Source: an uncultured Alphaproteobacteria bacterium (GTDB lineage Bacteria; Pseudomonadota; Alphaproteobacteria; RF32; CAG-239). Taken from it: a stretch of DNA of 64,000 nt. Numbering within the stretch: position 1 is the stretch's first letter; every line of letters starts with the position of its first letter. This document shows positions 9,608-19,536 of the stretch, in pieces. The stretch is from contig CALXPL010000001.1 of NCBI GenBank assembly GCA_944390275.1, positions 62,001 through 126,000 of the forward strand. Reading direction: 5' to 3'. Both the position numbers and the translations under genes were made by a program. Below the pieces are notes generated by a model, which saw nothing but the letters and a program-made list of their open reading frames with translations, did no database searches and was not told the origin of the DNA.

Positions 9608-9712
9608 TTGCATACACTACTTGAGCCAAAACAATTTCTCAATAAAGATGGTAAGATTGATATAGATTTCGCTTTACGCGTCGCTCAAAAGGCCTCTACA
9701 CAAAGCAAATGA
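9608..9712 (+). other. Possible tiny ORF or gene remnant between dnaE and prfA
   Basis: The 189-bp gap between dnaE and prfA contains an open plus-strand frame whose last ~30 residues (EPKQFLNKDGKIDIDFALRV, then AQKASTQSK) look like protein rather than random translation. The only in-gap start is a TTG at 9608 with no Shine-Dalgarno sequence; the longer frame runs back into dnaE. It may be a remnant, a leaderless small gene or chance. Confidence 0.25.
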
Positions 9713-9718
9713 TTCCTT

Positions 9719-10792
9719 CTAGTCCAATTCTGCCAATCTTTGAGCTTGGTCTTCGGTTACTAAAGCATCTATAATTTCATCTAAAGCATCACCCGAAACG
9801 ACTTCATCTAACTTATATAAAGTTAAATTGATTCGGTGATCCGTTACTCTGCCTTGAGGATAATTATATGTCCGAATGCGTTCACTTCTATCCCCAGAAC
9901 CGACTTGCAATTTGCGGCGTTCTGAATATTCGGCGTCAATTGCTGACTTTTGCGCATCATATAATTTTGCACGCAAGTGGTTCATCGCTTTCTCTTTGTT
10001 TTTATATTGAGAACGATCGTCTTGACATTGAACGACTATTCCTGTCGGTATGTGTGTTATTCTAACAGCTGATTCTGTTCTGTTTACGTGTTGTCCTCCG
10101 GCTCCTGATGCGCGATACACGTCTATTTTTAAATCTGCCGGATTTATGTACATATCAACTTCTTCTATTTCCGGAAGCACAGCAACCGTCGCCGCCGATG
10201 TATGGACTCGTCCTTGAGACTCTGTTACCGGAACTCTTTGAACGCGGTGTGCTCCGGATTCAAATTTTAATTTTGAAAAAACATCTTTTCCGGTAATTTT
10301 GGCAGAGGCTTCTTTATATCCTCCTAATCCATTTTCATCGGCATCTAATATTTCAAATTTCCAGCCCTGTTTTTGAGAATAACGTTGATACATTTCAAAC
10401 AACACTGCCGCAAACAAAGCTGCTTCATCTCCTCCTGTACCGGCTCGAACTTCTAAAATTGCATTTTTCTCGTCCTCTTCGTTTTTGGGCAATAAAAGTA
10501 TTTTTATGTGTTTTTCCAGATCAGGCAATTTTTCTTTTAATTCGTAATATTCAGCCTCTGCCATATCACGCATTTCTTTATCTAATGATGCGTCTTCCAT
10601 CATTGATTTCGCATCTTTAAAATTCTGTTCAACTCGTTGATAATCTTTTATTGCTTCAACAACCGGTGTTAGTTCGGCTAATTCTTTATTCATTTTTACC
10701 ATATCATCCGGTGAACAATCCGGTGATGAAATTAATGAATTTATTTCCTCATAACGATTAACGACATTGGATAATTTTTCTGCTAAATCCAT
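9719..10792 (-). CDS. prfA: Peptide chain release factor 1
   Basis: A 357-aa class I release factor reading UAA and UAG. The GGQ loop that triggers peptidyl-tRNA hydrolysis is present ([18 protein letters not shown]), as are the upstream [14 protein letters not shown] block and the downstream [20 protein letters not shown] block. The start codon overlaps the hisS stop (shared base 10792), so it is coupled to hisS. In many alphaproteobacteria prfA is followed by prmC, which methylates this GGQ; here dnaE lies downstream instead and prmC is not in the window. Confidence 0.96.
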   Translation of the reverse strand: MDLAEKLSNVVNRYEEINSLISSPDCSPDDMVKMNKELAELTPVVEAIKDYQRVEQNFKDAKSMMEDASLDKEMRDMAEAEYYELKEKLPDLEKHIKILLLPKNEEDEKNAILEVRAGTGGDEAALFAAVLFEMYQRYSQKQGWKFEILDADENGLGGYKEASAKITGKDVFSKLKFESGAHRVQRVPVTESQGRVHTSAATVAVLPEIEEVDMYINPADLKIDVYRASGAGGQHVNRTESAVRITHIPTGIVVQCQDDRSQYKNKEKAMNHLRAKLYDAQKSAIDAEYSERRKLQVGSGDRSERIRTYNYPQGRVTDHRINLTLYKLDEVVSGDALDEIIDALVTEDQAQRLAELD

Positions 10793-12027
10793 TATTTTAA
10801 TCCTTCTTTCAGCTCATTTAACGGCACTAATTTTTGGTCGCCGCTGTCCAAATCTTTTATTGTTACCTTACCCAATGCCAATTCTTCAGAGCCGATGATT
10901 ACGGCCTTACATGCATTGTTTTTATTGGCTTTTATCATACGCTTTTTTATATTTCCACTATAAGATTGGTCAACAAAGTATCCCGCCTTTCTTAAATCAT
11001 AAGCTATTTTTAATGCTTGCATTTGCGTATCTTCACCCAGAGGAATTACTGCTATCGGTCTTGGTAAAGGCATGTTCGAATCCAACAGCATTGATAATCT
11101 TTCAACACCACAAGCCCAGCCTATGCCTGAAACTTGACCTCCGCCCATTTGTTCAACAAGACCATCATATCTTCCTCCGGCCAATACAGTTCCTTGAGCT
11201 CCGAGTTTATCAGTTACTAGTTCAAAAACCGTATGAGAATAATAGTCCAAACCTCTGACCAATCGATTGTTTACGCGATATCTTATTCCCAGAGCATCTA
11301 ATCCTTTTAATACGGTATCAAAAAATTTCTTTGATTCTTCGTTTAAACTATCTTGATAAAGAGGTGCATTGGCAACTACTTCTTTATCACATTCTTCTTT
11401 CGAATCCAGAACCCTCAATGGATTTTTTTCTAAACGCGTTTTTGAATCTTCCGATAATTTATCATAATTTTCTTTTAGATACGCAACTAATTTCTCTCTA
11501 TAACAATCGCGACTTTCTTTATCTCCAAGTGAATTTATTTCCACCGTTACAGTACCGGCCAATCCAAGATTTTCAATAAATTCATATGCCATGGATATTA
11601 CTTCTATATCTGCTTGCGGGGTTTCGACTCCAAGTAATTCTACTCCAAATTGGGTAAATTGGCGTTGTCTCCCTTTTTGGGGACGTTCATAACGGAACAT
11701 CGGTCCGGCATAATATAATTTTACCGGTAAATTTTGCTGCATTCCTTCTGAGATAAAAGCTCGTACAACACCTGCCGTTCCTTCCGGTCTTAAAGTTAAA
11801 CTTTCTCCGCCTCTATCTTCAAAACAATACATTTCTTTCGTTACGATATCAGATGTATCTCCTAGATTACGCGAAAAAACTTCCGTGAATTCAAAAATCG
11901 GGGTTTCTATTTCCTCAAAACCGTATTTTTCAACGATTTGACTTCCTGTTGCAATTACTTTTTTGGCTTTTCTTTTGGCTTCGCCGTATAAATCGTATGT
12001 TCCTCTGACATTTTGTACTTTATTCAT
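10792..12027 (-). CDS. hisS: Histidyl-tRNA synthetase
   Basis: A class II aminoacyl-tRNA synthetase charging tRNA-His. Signature blocks include [44 protein letters not shown] and [14 protein letters not shown], followed by the anticodon-binding domain from about residue 320. I place the start at ATG 12027 ([10 protein letters not shown], the usual N-terminus), preceded by AGGA. An upstream in-frame ATG at 12063 would add 12 residues and overlap ispG more deeply. The gene lies between ispG and prfA in a conserved alphaproteobacterial-type housekeeping block. Confidence 0.95.
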   Translation of the reverse strand: MNKVQNVRGTYDLYGEAKRKAKKVIATGSQIVEKYGFEEIETPIFEFTEVFSRNLGDTSDIVTKEMYCFEDRGGESLTLRPEGTAGVVRAFISEGMQQNLPVKLYYAGPMFRYERPQKGRQRQFTQFGVELLGVETPQADIEVISMAYEFIENLGLAGTVTVEINSLGDKESRDCYREKLVAYLKENYDKLSEDSKTRLEKNPLRVLDSKEECDKEVVANAPLYQDSLNEESKKFFDTVLKGLDALGIRYRVNNRLVRGLDYYSHTVFELVTDKLGAQGTVLAGGRYDGLVEQMGGGQVSGIGWACGVERLSMLLDSNMPLPRPIAVIPLGEDTQMQALKIAYDLRKAGYFVDQSYSGNIKKRMIKANKNNACKAVIIGSEELALGKVTIKDLDSGDQKLVPLNELKEGLK

Positions 12028-12043
12028 GCGCTTCGTTCCTAAT

Positions 12044-13108
12044 TTAAGCATTCTTTGCTTCAACTAATTTTACTAACTCATCTATAATTTGTTCGTTTTT
12101 CACTTTATAGGCCGGCTTTCCAGCAATATAAAGCATATTATCTTCTTTTCCGCCACATACGCCGAAATCGGCGTGAGCTGCTTCTCCCGGACCATTAACG
12201 ACACACCCCATTACGGCTAATGTCATTGGTTTGCTTATGTGTGTAAGGCGTTTTTCGAGTTCCTCAACTGTTTTTTGCACATCATAGCCTCTTCGTGCAC
12301 AAGTCGGACAAGATATAATACGAACTCCACGATGTCTTAAATCTAAGGCCTTAAGTATTTCATATCCTACTTTAACTTCTTCTTCAATATCCGCCGTCAA
12401 TGATACTCTTAGCGTGTCGCCAATTCCTTGCATTAAAAGCGAGCCTATTCCTAATGCAGACTTAACCGTTCCGGCTCTTAATCCTCCGGCTTCGGTTACT
12501 CCAAGATGTAGCGGATAATCGCACTTTGCAGCGAGCTTTTTATACGCTTCTATAGTCATCTGTGTATTGGACGACTTTACACTTATCTTAAATTCCCGAA
12601 AATCATTATCTTCCAGCATTTTTGCCTGTTCCAAGGCACTCTCAACCATTGCTTCAGCGCAAGGTTCTCCGTATTTTTCTAAAAGTCGTTTATCTAAAGA
12701 ACCTCCATTTACTCCTATGCGCATTGAGCAACCATTATTTTTTGCCGCTTTTATAACCTCTCTTACTCTATCTTCACTGCCGATATTTCCGGGATTAATT
12801 CTCAAGCATGCCGCTCCATTTTCTGCGGCTAAAATACCTAGCCTATAATCAAAGTGAATATCCGCAACTACCGGAATATTGACTTGTTTTACTATTTCTT
12901 TTAAGGCTTTTGCCGACTCTTCATCCGGACATGAACATCTTGTAATATCACAGCCTACGGCTTCTTGCCTTTTTATTTGCTCTACTGTCGCTTTAACATC
13001 TGAAGTTAAGCTGTTGGTCATAGACTGAACCGTTATTGGCGCATCTCCTCCTACGGCTACTTTTCCTACCATTATTTTTCGGCTTTTGCGACGCATTATT
13101 TTTTCCAT
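12044..13108 (-). CDS. ispG: 4-hydroxy-3-methylbut-2-en-1-yl diphosphate synthase
   Basis: The 4Fe-4S enzyme of the MEP isoprenoid pathway that reduces the cyclic diphosphate MEcPP to HMBPP. The cluster cysteines are visible in [13 protein letters not shown] and [17 protein letters not shown], and the TIM-barrel N-terminus in [14 protein letters not shown]. The chosen start, ATG 13108, has GAGGAAG immediately upstream. The longer frame to 13141 adds 11 residues without support and would begin inside the hairpin that follows rodZ. It overlaps the region upstream of hisS and is probably cotranscribed with it. Confidence 0.95.
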   Translation of the reverse strand: MEKIMRRKSRKIMVGKVAVGGDAPITVQSMTNSLTSDVKATVEQIKRQEAVGCDITRCSCPDEESAKALKEIVKQVNIPVVADIHFDYRLGILAAENGAACLRINPGNIGSEDRVREVIKAAKNNGCSMRIGVNGGSLDKRLLEKYGEPCAEAMVESALEQAKMLEDNDFREFKISVKSSNTQMTIEAYKKLAAKCDYPLHLGVTEAGGLRAGTVKSALGIGSLLMQGIGDTLRVSLTADIEEEVKVGYEILKALDLRHRGVRIISCPTCARRGYDVQKTVEELEKRLTHISKPMTLAVMGCVVNGPGEAAHADFGVCGGKEDNMLYIAGKPAYKVKNEQIIDELVKLVEAKNA

Positions 13109-13130
13109 GTCTTCCTCTATATAAACAAAA

Positions 13131-13159
13131 GAAAATAGCAAGTTTTTCCTGCTATTTTC
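13131..13159 (-). terminator. Hairpin terminator between rodZ and ispG
   Basis: A perfect 10-bp stem, GAAAATAGCA (13131-13140) with TGCTATTTTC (13150-13159), and a 9-base loop. On the minus strand the stem is followed by a T-rich run (CTTTTGTTTATA). It may separate rodZ from ispG, or partially attenuate read-through. Confidence 0.6.
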
Positions 13160-13176
13160 GTAAACTCATGTTTGGG

Positions 13177-14241
13177 TTAATGGTTGGCTGATTTTAGCAA
13201 ATCATCGACACTAATACCTGTTTTCTTATTTGCTGTAAAGACTGTTGTTCGTTTACCATTAACATAAACATCTGCGGCATCGACTCGTCCAACAGAAATA
13301 ATCATTCCTTCTTTATTCGGAACATTATATGTAAACCCATCTTGTACTACTTTACTTATGTATAGCGTATCCTTGTCTTTAGCTTCAAACCAAGTTTCTT
13401 TTTTTACCTTTACAACAACCTTACTATCCGTTGATGTTACTTTATTATTTTGAATCTCTTTCTCTTCTTCTATATTTTCGCTCGGTTGTTCTTCTTTTAC
13501 TTCTTCCGTAAAATTTCCTTCTTCTATTTTTATCTGTTCAACTTTATTCTCTACTATTTCTTCTTTTTCAGTTAATGTTTCTTGAGAATCTGGAAGGTTT
13601 TCTTCAGCTTGCTGCTTCTGCTTAATTTCTTCAGCTTCTTGTTCTGAGACTTTTGTTGCTACTGCCGGCTCAGCAATTTCAAATTCTTCAACCTGAAGAG
13701 GAAAGTCTCCCGATGGTGTTGTATTGTCAACAACAGGAGCTGTTGCTACACTTAAATCCGTTGCCGGACGAGAATAATACATCCAACCCAAATAAATTAC
13801 TATAATAGCTATTAAACTCAATATTATATATTTTCGATTAGGAATTGTTGCTTCGCTTTGGGGCTCTAAAACATACATATCTTTTTTGTGAAGATTAGTT
13901 TCGGTTTCCTCTCGATATAATTGGGCTATTCTTACCGAATTTAATCCTAAATACTCTGCATAAGCTCGCACGAATCCTTGTCCATATGGTGCTGGAGGAA
14001 GCTCATCATAATTGCTATTTTCAATAGCCTCCAAAAAGTTTTTGCGAATCCTAAGAACCTTGGCTATATGCTCTAATTCTTCCCCTTTCTTTACACGGGT
14101 ATCCTTAAGCATTGTTCCAACGCGACCATCATTATTTAATGTATTATTTTCTTCACTAATTATTTCTTGCGTTTCCGTTGTGGAAGAGTTAACCGATATC
14201 TTTTTTTCTTTCTTACTCTCTTTTACTTCTTTTTTTGCCAT
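13177..14241 (-). CDS. rodZ: RodZ-like cytoskeletal membrane protein
   Basis: RodZ links MreB filaments to the cell-wall elongation machinery. This 354-aa protein has the family architecture. It begins with a charged tail and a helix-turn-helix domain at ~42-115 (MLKDTRVKKGEELEHIAKVL and PYGQGFVRAYAEYLGL). A single transmembrane segment follows at ~133-151 (YIILSLIAIIVIYLGWMYY), then a long Glu/Gln-rich periplasmic linker and a C-terminal beta domain of the DUF4115 type (~270-345). The 100-residue acidic linker is longer than in E. coli. It sits upstream of ispG, as in many proteobacteria. Confidence 0.88.
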   Translation of the reverse strand: MAKKEVKESKKEKKISVNSSTTETQEIISEENNTLNNDGRVGTMLKDTRVKKGEELEHIAKVLRIRKNFLEAIENSNYDELPPAPYGQGFVRAYAEYLGLNSVRIAQLYREETETNLHKKDMYVLEPQSEATIPNRKYIILSLIAIIVIYLGWMYYSRPATDLSVATAPVVDNTTPSGDFPLQVEEFEIAEPAVATKVSEQEAEEIKQKQQAEENLPDSQETLTEKEEIVENKVEQIKIEEGNFTEEVKEEQPSENIEEEKEIQNNKVTSTDSKVVVKVKKETWFEAKDKDTLYISKVVQDGFTYNVPNKEGMIISVGRVDAADVYVNGKRTTVFTANKKTGISVDDLLKSANH

Positions 14242-14298
14242 GTTTGTTCCTTAAATAATGAGGTATTAATTTTTATTGTTCTTATCAAAACATATTTT

Positions 14299-16566
14299 TT
14301 AATAGATTTCAATACCGTGATCATATGCATATGCAATTAATTGCGGGCGTAGCGTCCTTTGGGTTGATTTTAACAAGGTTTGAACATAATCTGAAACTTC
14401 CTTTACATTTATGCTCCGTATCATACTTTTTACTTTTCCATATGAGGCTCCCGATGAGGATAGATTTCTGTATCCTAAACCAATTAAGGTCATTGCTTCA
14501 ATTGGATTACTTGCCATTTCCCCACACACCGAACAGTAAACCTTGTGTTTGTTTGCCTTGGTTACAATTTCTGACATTATTCTTAAAAATGGTGCTGATA
14601 GCACATCATAGCGTTCTGTTAACCGAGGATTTCCTCTGTCGCAAGCATAAATAAATTGTGCTAAATCATTTGTTCCTACTGATATAAAATCCGCTTTTTC
14701 TAAGACGTCATCTAGCTCATAAACAATTGATGGCACTTCAACCATTAGCCCTATATTTACTTTTGATGGAATCGGGCGCTTGCATTTTTTTTCTTTTTCT
14801 AATTCCAATAAGACTGTTTCTTTCGCTTCTTCAAATTCTGCTAAATCCGAAATCATCGGGAACATTACATTTAATTCTTTATTGGCTGCTGCCGTTAAAA
14901 ATGCTTTTATTTGTTTTCTTAGTATAGCTCTTCTATCTAACGTAATGCGAATCGACCGCCATCCTATTGCCGGATTATCTTCATTTAACCCTGCCCAATA
15001 TGGAAGTAATTTGTCTGAACCAACGTCTAGACTCCGAAATATAACTTTTTTATTTCCGGCTTTGTCCATTAATTCTTTATAATATGAAATTTGTCTTTCG
15101 ACATCCGGCATAACTTCTGATGCCATAAATGGGATCTCCGTTCGATACAAACCAACACCATCACAATTTGTTGTTTCTAAATAATCTAAATCAAAAGATA
15201 ACCCTATATTAATCGAAAGTCCTATCTTTACACCATCCTTTGTTTGTGATGGTAGCTTTTTTAATTCAGAAAGCTTTTCCTGAAGTTTTATCTTTTCTTC
15301 TATCCTTTTGTGTATTTTTTGTTTTATTTCGGCTGTCGGATTTAGATAAACATAACCTTCTGTTCCATCTACTGCTATTACATCTCCAGATTTTACTTCT
15401 TCAAATAATCCCTTAATTTTGGCGACAACAGGAATATTTAATGCCTTGGCTACAATGGCAACATGCATTGTCGGCGTTCCGTCTTCTATCAATAATCCTC
15501 TTATTTTATGAACATCGTAATCCATTAATTCTGCAGGTCCCATGGTCTTGGCTATAACTACAATATCATTACTTTCCGTGGCTATATTTTGACCCGAAGA
15601 ATCTTCACTTAGATAAGAGTGCAAACGATCCGCAACATCTCTTAAATCATGCAACCTTTCTTTTAAATAATTATCTTTGGTCGCTGAAAGACGATTCCAC
15701 ATATCTTCATATGCTCGCTCTATCGCCGCTTCTGCTGTTAATCCACTAATAACATTGTCTGCTATTTTCTTAAACCAACCCTTATCTTTGGCAAACATTA
15801 AATAGGCATCTAATATGTCCATATGTTCACCTATTCCCAGTTTGGTTGAATTAAATTTGGCGTCCAGGTCTTCATTCATTTTTTTATGTGCTTCTGTCAG
15901 CCTATCTAATTCTTTGTCTTTGTCTTCGGCAATAATTTTACTTACTGCATGTCGCCGACGGTGCAATACTGCGTGTCCAAGCCCATAGCCTTTACTTAAA
16001 CTTATTCCCTTTATTTTTTCTCGTGTGATTAATCCGCGCTGTTTAATTAAGTTAGTCTTAAATTCTTGCATATCATCAGAGGTAACAATATCCGCTACAA
16101 ACATTGCCAGAGTTTCTAGCGTTTCTTGCTCTGACCGATTATACTCCCGTTCCTCTTTGTTCTCTATTAGAAGGACTCCGACTGAGCGATTGCGTCTGAT
16201 AAGAGGAACCCCAAGAAACGATTTGTAACCATCTTCTCCAAATTCTTTATTATAAACATATTTTGGATGTGATGGAGCATCACTAACCGCCATTGGACGA
16301 CAATTTTTCGCTATATTTCCTATCAATCCCTCCCCGACGCGAAATGATACTCTGTGCGTTGCATTAGGGTTAAACCCATAGGCTGCAAACAATTCTAAAT
16401 AATTATCATCAATACTTACAAAACAAGAACATCCATCCGCTTTCATTTGTTCGGCAATTACTTGTGTAATCCGATTAAGTCTTTCTTCTACAGCTATTTG
16501 TTCCTCATTTATTTCTCTGAGGATTTTTAATATCTTAAAAGCAGGATTTATTGAGGGTTCCTTCAT
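14299..16566 (-). CDS. ptsP: Phosphoenolpyruvate-protein phosphotransferase with GAF domain (enzyme I-Ntr)
   Basis: Enzyme I of the nitrogen-related phosphotransferase system. It takes phosphate from PEP and passes it to NPr, a regulatory rather than sugar-uptake pathway. An N-terminal GAF domain (~15-150) precedes the PTS enzyme I core. The active histidine lies in GTPTMHVAIVAKALNIP, the PEP-binding barrel includes FRSLDVGSDKLLPYW and the C-terminal signature is VCGEMASNP. I prefer ATG 16566 (MKEPSINPAFK), with AGGA 8 bases upstream, over the ATG at 16632, which has no good Shine-Dalgarno sequence. It is divergent from the cupin gene. Confidence 0.92.
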   Translation of the reverse strand: MKEPSINPAFKILKILREINEEQIAVEERLNRITQVIAEQMKADGCSCFVSIDDNYLELFAAYGFNPNATHRVSFRVGEGLIGNIAKNCRPMAVSDAPSHPKYVYNKEFGEDGYKSFLGVPLIRRNRSVGVLLIENKEEREYNRSEQETLETLAMFVADIVTSDDMQEFKTNLIKQRGLITREKIKGISLSKGYGLGHAVLHRRRHAVSKIIAEDKDKELDRLTEAHKKMNEDLDAKFNSTKLGIGEHMDILDAYLMFAKDKGWFKKIADNVISGLTAEAAIERAYEDMWNRLSATKDNYLKERLHDLRDVADRLHSYLSEDSSGQNIATESNDIVVIAKTMGPAELMDYDVHKIRGLLIEDGTPTMHVAIVAKALNIPVVAKIKGLFEEVKSGDVIAVDGTEGYVYLNPTAEIKQKIHKRIEEKIKLQEKLSELKKLPSQTKDGVKIGLSINIGLSFDLDYLETTNCDGVGLYRTEIPFMASEVMPDVERQISYYKELMDKAGNKKVIFRSLDVGSDKLLPYWAGLNEDNPAIGWRSIRITLDRRAILRKQIKAFLTAAANKELNVMFPMISDLAEFEEAKETVLLELEKEKKCKRPIPSKVNIGLMVEVPSIVYELDDVLEKADFISVGTNDLAQFIYACDRGNPRLTERYDVLSAPFLRIMSEIVTKANKHKVYCSVCGEMASNPIEAMTLIGLGYRNLSSSGASYGKVKSMIRSINVKEVSDYVQTLLKSTQRTLRPQLIAYAYDHGIEIY

Positions 16567-16660
16567 TATTCTTATCCTGATATTTTTTTGACTTGCGCTT
16601 TCTGTTATATTATTTATATTTTGTTTCATCAAGTCTAATATTTGGTTAAGGAGTTTTAAA

Positions 16661-17023
16661 ATGGCTAATAATTATAAAAAAGGTGATCATGACAACAGAC
16701 CTTGGGGAACTTGGGAAGTTCTTGAAATCGGTGATAATTTTTGCGTAAAAAAAATTACCGTTACTCCCGGAAATATCCTTTCTTTGCAATCTCATAATTA
16801 TCGCGCAGAACACTGGACTATTGTCGATGGCGAAGCTGTCGTTACCTTAAATGACAGACTCATTACTTGTAAAGTCGATGATTCTGTTTATATTCCCGTT
16901 CAAGCGAAACACCGAATCCAAAATAATGGCTCCCAAAATATGATTTTTATTGAAATTCAAGTGGGCGAAAATCTTGATGAAAATGATATTATTCGTTATC
17001 AAGATTCCTATGGACGAAAGTAA
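16661..17023 (+). CDS. Cupin protein, mannose-6-phosphate isomerase type II-like
   Basis: A 120-aa single-domain cupin. RPWGTWEVLEIGDNFCVKKI and the metal-binding pattern around LQSHNYRAEHWTIVDGEAVV match the C-terminal isomerase domain of bifunctional GDP-mannose pyrophosphorylase/phosphomannose isomerase proteins (ManC/AlgA). The nucleotidyltransferase half is absent, so it may be a stand-alone mannose-6-phosphate isomerase or an uncharacterised sugar-phosphate cupin. AAGGAG precedes the start. It is monocistronic, with a strong terminator directly after it. Confidence 0.82.
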   Translation: MANNYKKGDHDNRPWGTWEVLEIGDNFCVKKITVTPGNILSLQSHNYRAEHWTIVDGEAVVTLNDRLITCKVDDSVYIPVQAKHRIQNNGSQNMIFIEIQVGENLDENDIIRYQDSYGRK

Positions 17024-17030
17024 AATCTAT

Positions 17031-17062
17031 GAGTGCATTGCTTTTATCACAGCAATGCACTC
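17031..17062 (+). terminator. Terminator after the cupin gene
   Basis: A perfect 12-bp stem, GAGTGCATTGCT (17031-17042) with AGCAATGCACTC (17051-17062), 8-base loop, then TTTATCTTT. It lies between the convergent cupin and isochorismatase-family genes and may serve both. Confidence 0.82.
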
Positions 17063-17069
17063 TTTATCT

Positions 17070-17618
17070 TTAAATTATGTATTTTCTACTGATTTCTTTA
17101 AACTCTTCTGTCCCTGCTTGCTCTAACCATTCAAACATTACCATTTCTGAAGAAACGACATCCACTCCATTTCTATTCATTCTCTGTAAAGCAAATGCAT
17201 GCTGTAAATTATCTCGTGATGAACAAGCATTCGAAACAACATAAACTTCATATCCTTTTTCTGATAACTCTACCGCTGTTTGTAAAATGCAAATATGCGT
17301 TTCCACTCCAGCAATTATAATTTGTTTTTTTCTTAATTTCTCAATTTCTTTTCTTATTTGTTCATTTTTCATAATTGAAAATTCTAATTTGCTGAAGTAT
17401 TGTGTCTCTTTTCCTGCAGCTTGGCGCACATCTATTATTGTTTGCCCCAATCCTTCAGGATATTGCTCCGTTATTATACTCGGAATATTTAGTCGGCGTG
17501 CCACCGAAAGTAATTTTGTACAGTTGTTGATGACTTCTCGCGGACTGTCCATTGCCGTAACAAGCCGTTCTTGCACATCTATAATTAAAAGCACCGAATC
17601 ATTTCGTTTCATTAACAT
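17070..17618 (-). CDS. Isochorismatase-family cysteine hydrolase
   Basis: A 182-aa protein of the isochorismatase/nicotinamidase fold. The catalytic Asp is in LLIIDVQERL and the nucleophilic Cys in AGVETHICILQTAVEL; a Lys in the middle third (YFSKLEFS) completes the usual Asp-Lys-Cys triad. The compact YcaC-like form rules out a bona fide isochorismatase with a carrier domain. The substrate is unknown. It stands alone, convergent with the cupin gene and divergent from the DEAD-box-like gene. Confidence 0.85.
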   Translation of the reverse strand: MLMKRNDSVLLIIDVQERLVTAMDSPREVINNCTKLLSVARRLNIPSIITEQYPEGLGQTIIDVRQAAGKETQYFSKLEFSIMKNEQIRKEIEKLRKKQIIIAGVETHICILQTAVELSEKGYEVYVVSNACSSRDNLQHAFALQRMNRNGVDVVSSEMVMFEWLEQAGTEEFKEISRKYII

Positions 17619-17714
17619 ATTCTTATTTCCGTCTTATTATGGGTTGACTATCTTTCTAAAATAAAATAATACTTTTTTTAAATGTTGCAATTAATTATAT
17701 AAAGAAGATTAAAG

Positions 17715-18545
17715 ATGAATTTTTTTGATTTAGGTTTAAGTACTGATACTATTAAAGCTATGGAAGAATTAGGAATTACTGAACCAACAACTGTTCAAGT
17801 TGATGTCATTCCTTCTATCCTTCAAGGTAAGGACATTTTTACGATTGCTCCTCAATGTTGTGGTAAGACTTGCTCTTATGTCTTTCCTCTGCTTGATGTT
17901 ATTAGCAAGGCAAATCATAGCAAAAATTCACCTTCTCAAAATATTTTAATTATAACACCTGATTCTCAACAGTCTGTTGCCGTTTCTGATTTCTTAGCAA
18001 TTTTCAATAAATATCATGAAATTAATGAAGCTACTTTGAAAAATTCTGAGGACGATATTAATAATGAAGCAAATGTTATTATTGGTTCTCCTGACCTTTT
18101 AGTCGAACTTTTAGCTAATAATAAAATTGATCTCTCAAAAGTTAATATTCTTGTTGTCGATGACATTAACCTTATCAAAAAACGTAAGCAACTTGCTAAT
18201 TTAGAAAAAATATTAGAAATTTTACCTGCCGAAAAACAAAATATTGTTTATACAAATAGGCGCTCTAAAGAAACTCAAGATATTCTTGATAAAATTTTAA
18301 AAACTCCGCAAGAAATTAAAATCGATAAAAATAAAGAACAAGAAGCTCAACATGCTGCAAATTCTGAAAAATTTATTGAAAGTCATTCTACACAAAAGAA
18401 AAATGTTTCTAAGTCCGTTGCTCATTTTATTGAACCTGTAACAGATAATGAAGCCCTTGAATTAATTAAAAAGTTTGATGCTTTTGCTGGAAAAACTCCT
18501 ACATTTATTACTTATCAAGGAATTTTAGCTCAAGATAATGCTTAA
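17715..18545 (+). CDS. Truncated, motif-degenerate DEAD-box-like protein
   Basis: A 276-aa protein beginning like a DEAD-box RNA helicase: an F..LGL start and a Q-motif-like ITEPTTVQVDVIPSILQGKD. Motif I is altered to APQCCGKT (GKT kept, the TGSG part lost). Motif II reads VVDDIN rather than DEAD, and motif III is not SAT. Only the first RecA-like domain and a short charged tail are present; the second RecA domain with motifs IV-VI is absent. Classical helicase activity is therefore unlikely, though nucleotide or RNA binding remains possible. The frame is intact and unbroken, which argues against recent decay. It ends 10 bases from the convergent virB11 gene. Confidence 0.7.
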   Translation: MNFFDLGLSTDTIKAMEELGITEPTTVQVDVIPSILQGKDIFTIAPQCCGKTCSYVFPLLDVISKANHSKNSPSQNILIITPDSQQSVAVSDFLAIFNKYHEINEATLKNSEDDINNEANVIIGSPDLLVELLANNKIDLSKVNILVVDDINLIKKRKQLANLEKILEILPAEKQNIVYTNRRSKETQDILDKILKTPQEIKIDKNKEQEAQHAANSEKFIESHSTQKKNVSKSVAHFIEPVTDNEALELIKKFDAFAGKTPTFITYQGILAQDNA

Positions 18546-18555
18546 TTTTTTATCT

Positions 18556-19524
18556 TTATGTAATTTCGGTTACGGCTCTTAGGTTTCCATCTCGACTGAT
18601 TTGAACTACTCTTAAGCGTCGATGCATTTCTTGTATCGTTTTGGTCCTATCTGCTGTCGGATAAGTATGTAATATTCTATCCATAAATGCTTCATAAGCT
18701 GCTTCAGAACTTTCAGCATGTATCGTTGCTAAGCAGTTATCGTGTCCTGAACCCATTAATTCCCATATTGCACCGGCATTGTTGGTTGATATCTCACCTC
18801 CAATAATGGCATCCGGCGTAAAACGTACGACCAAGTCGATTACTTTCGAATAGTTAAATTCATTCGTTTGTTCTGTACGAGACAATACTATGTGGACTCT
18901 ATTCGGATGAGGAACTATTAATTCTCTTGTATCCTCAATTGTTACAATTCGTTTATGCGTATCTAATATTTTCAACAAATTGTTTAAAAATGTTGTTTTT
19001 CCCGTCGATGTTGCCCCACTGATAAGAATATGATCTCCTCTTTTTATACTTAGTAGCAATCGTTCGTATGGATCTGTCGGATCTTTTATATCTTTTAACG
19101 GATTTATTTTATGTAACCCTTCTCCTTGCTTTAATCCATAATCCTGTAAGCCAAATGCAACATCATCGGCATGAACACGTATCGTTAATGCTATTCCTCC
19201 CGTTAAGTCACCTTCATCATACATAACGTTTTTTCCCGCAATTGCAGAAAAACGGTGATCTCCCGGAATTGTCGCATAGACAACAGGTGTCCCTGATACC
19301 GGATCAAAAGGAAGTTCATACGTATTCGCTATGATATATAATAAATCCGTCAGATATTCTTTGCTTAATTTTTTATCCTCGTACATAACCCATGGATATG
19401 CTCTTTTTCCACGTAATCTCAACCATATTTGTTCAGACCTGTTTATTGCAACTTCTTCTATATTATCTTGATTATACCAATAAGCTAAGGGACGTAATAC
19501 CGATTCAAGTACTTTAAAACTCAT
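18556..19524 (-). CDS. virB11: VirB11-like secretion ATPase
   Basis: A 322-aa hexameric ATPase of the VirB11/TrbB class that energises type IV secretion at the inner membrane. Visible motifs are Walker A ISGATSTGKTTFLNNLL, the Asp box VTIEDTRELI, Walker B-type RFTPDAIIGGEI and the His box LATIHAESSEAAYEA. The N-terminal domain (~1-140) contains EVAINRSEQIWL, typical of VirB11 proteins. It is the last gene of the locus and follows the VirB10-domain protein by 12 bases, with AGAGGAA before the ATG. Confidence 0.92.
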   Translation of the reverse strand: MSFKVLESVLRPLAYWYNQDNIEEVAINRSEQIWLRLRGKRAYPWVMYEDKKLSKEYLTDLLYIIANTYELPFDPVSGTPVVYATIPGDHRFSAIAGKNVMYDEGDLTGGIALTIRVHADDVAFGLQDYGLKQGEGLHKINPLKDIKDPTDPYERLLLSIKRGDHILISGATSTGKTTFLNNLLKILDTHKRIVTIEDTRELIVPHPNRVHIVLSRTEQTNEFNYSKVIDLVVRFTPDAIIGGEISTNNAGAIWELMGSGHDNCLATIHAESSEAAYEAFMDRILHTYPTADRTKTIQEMHRRLRVVQISRDGNLRAVTEIT

Positions 19525-19536
19525 TTTACTTTCCTC

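Noticed and set aside
9494..9712. A 72-aa gene starting inside dnaE
   Set aside because: The ATG lies within the dnaE 5' end on the opposite strand and has no ribosome site; only the last part looks protein-like, recorded as a low-confidence remnant.
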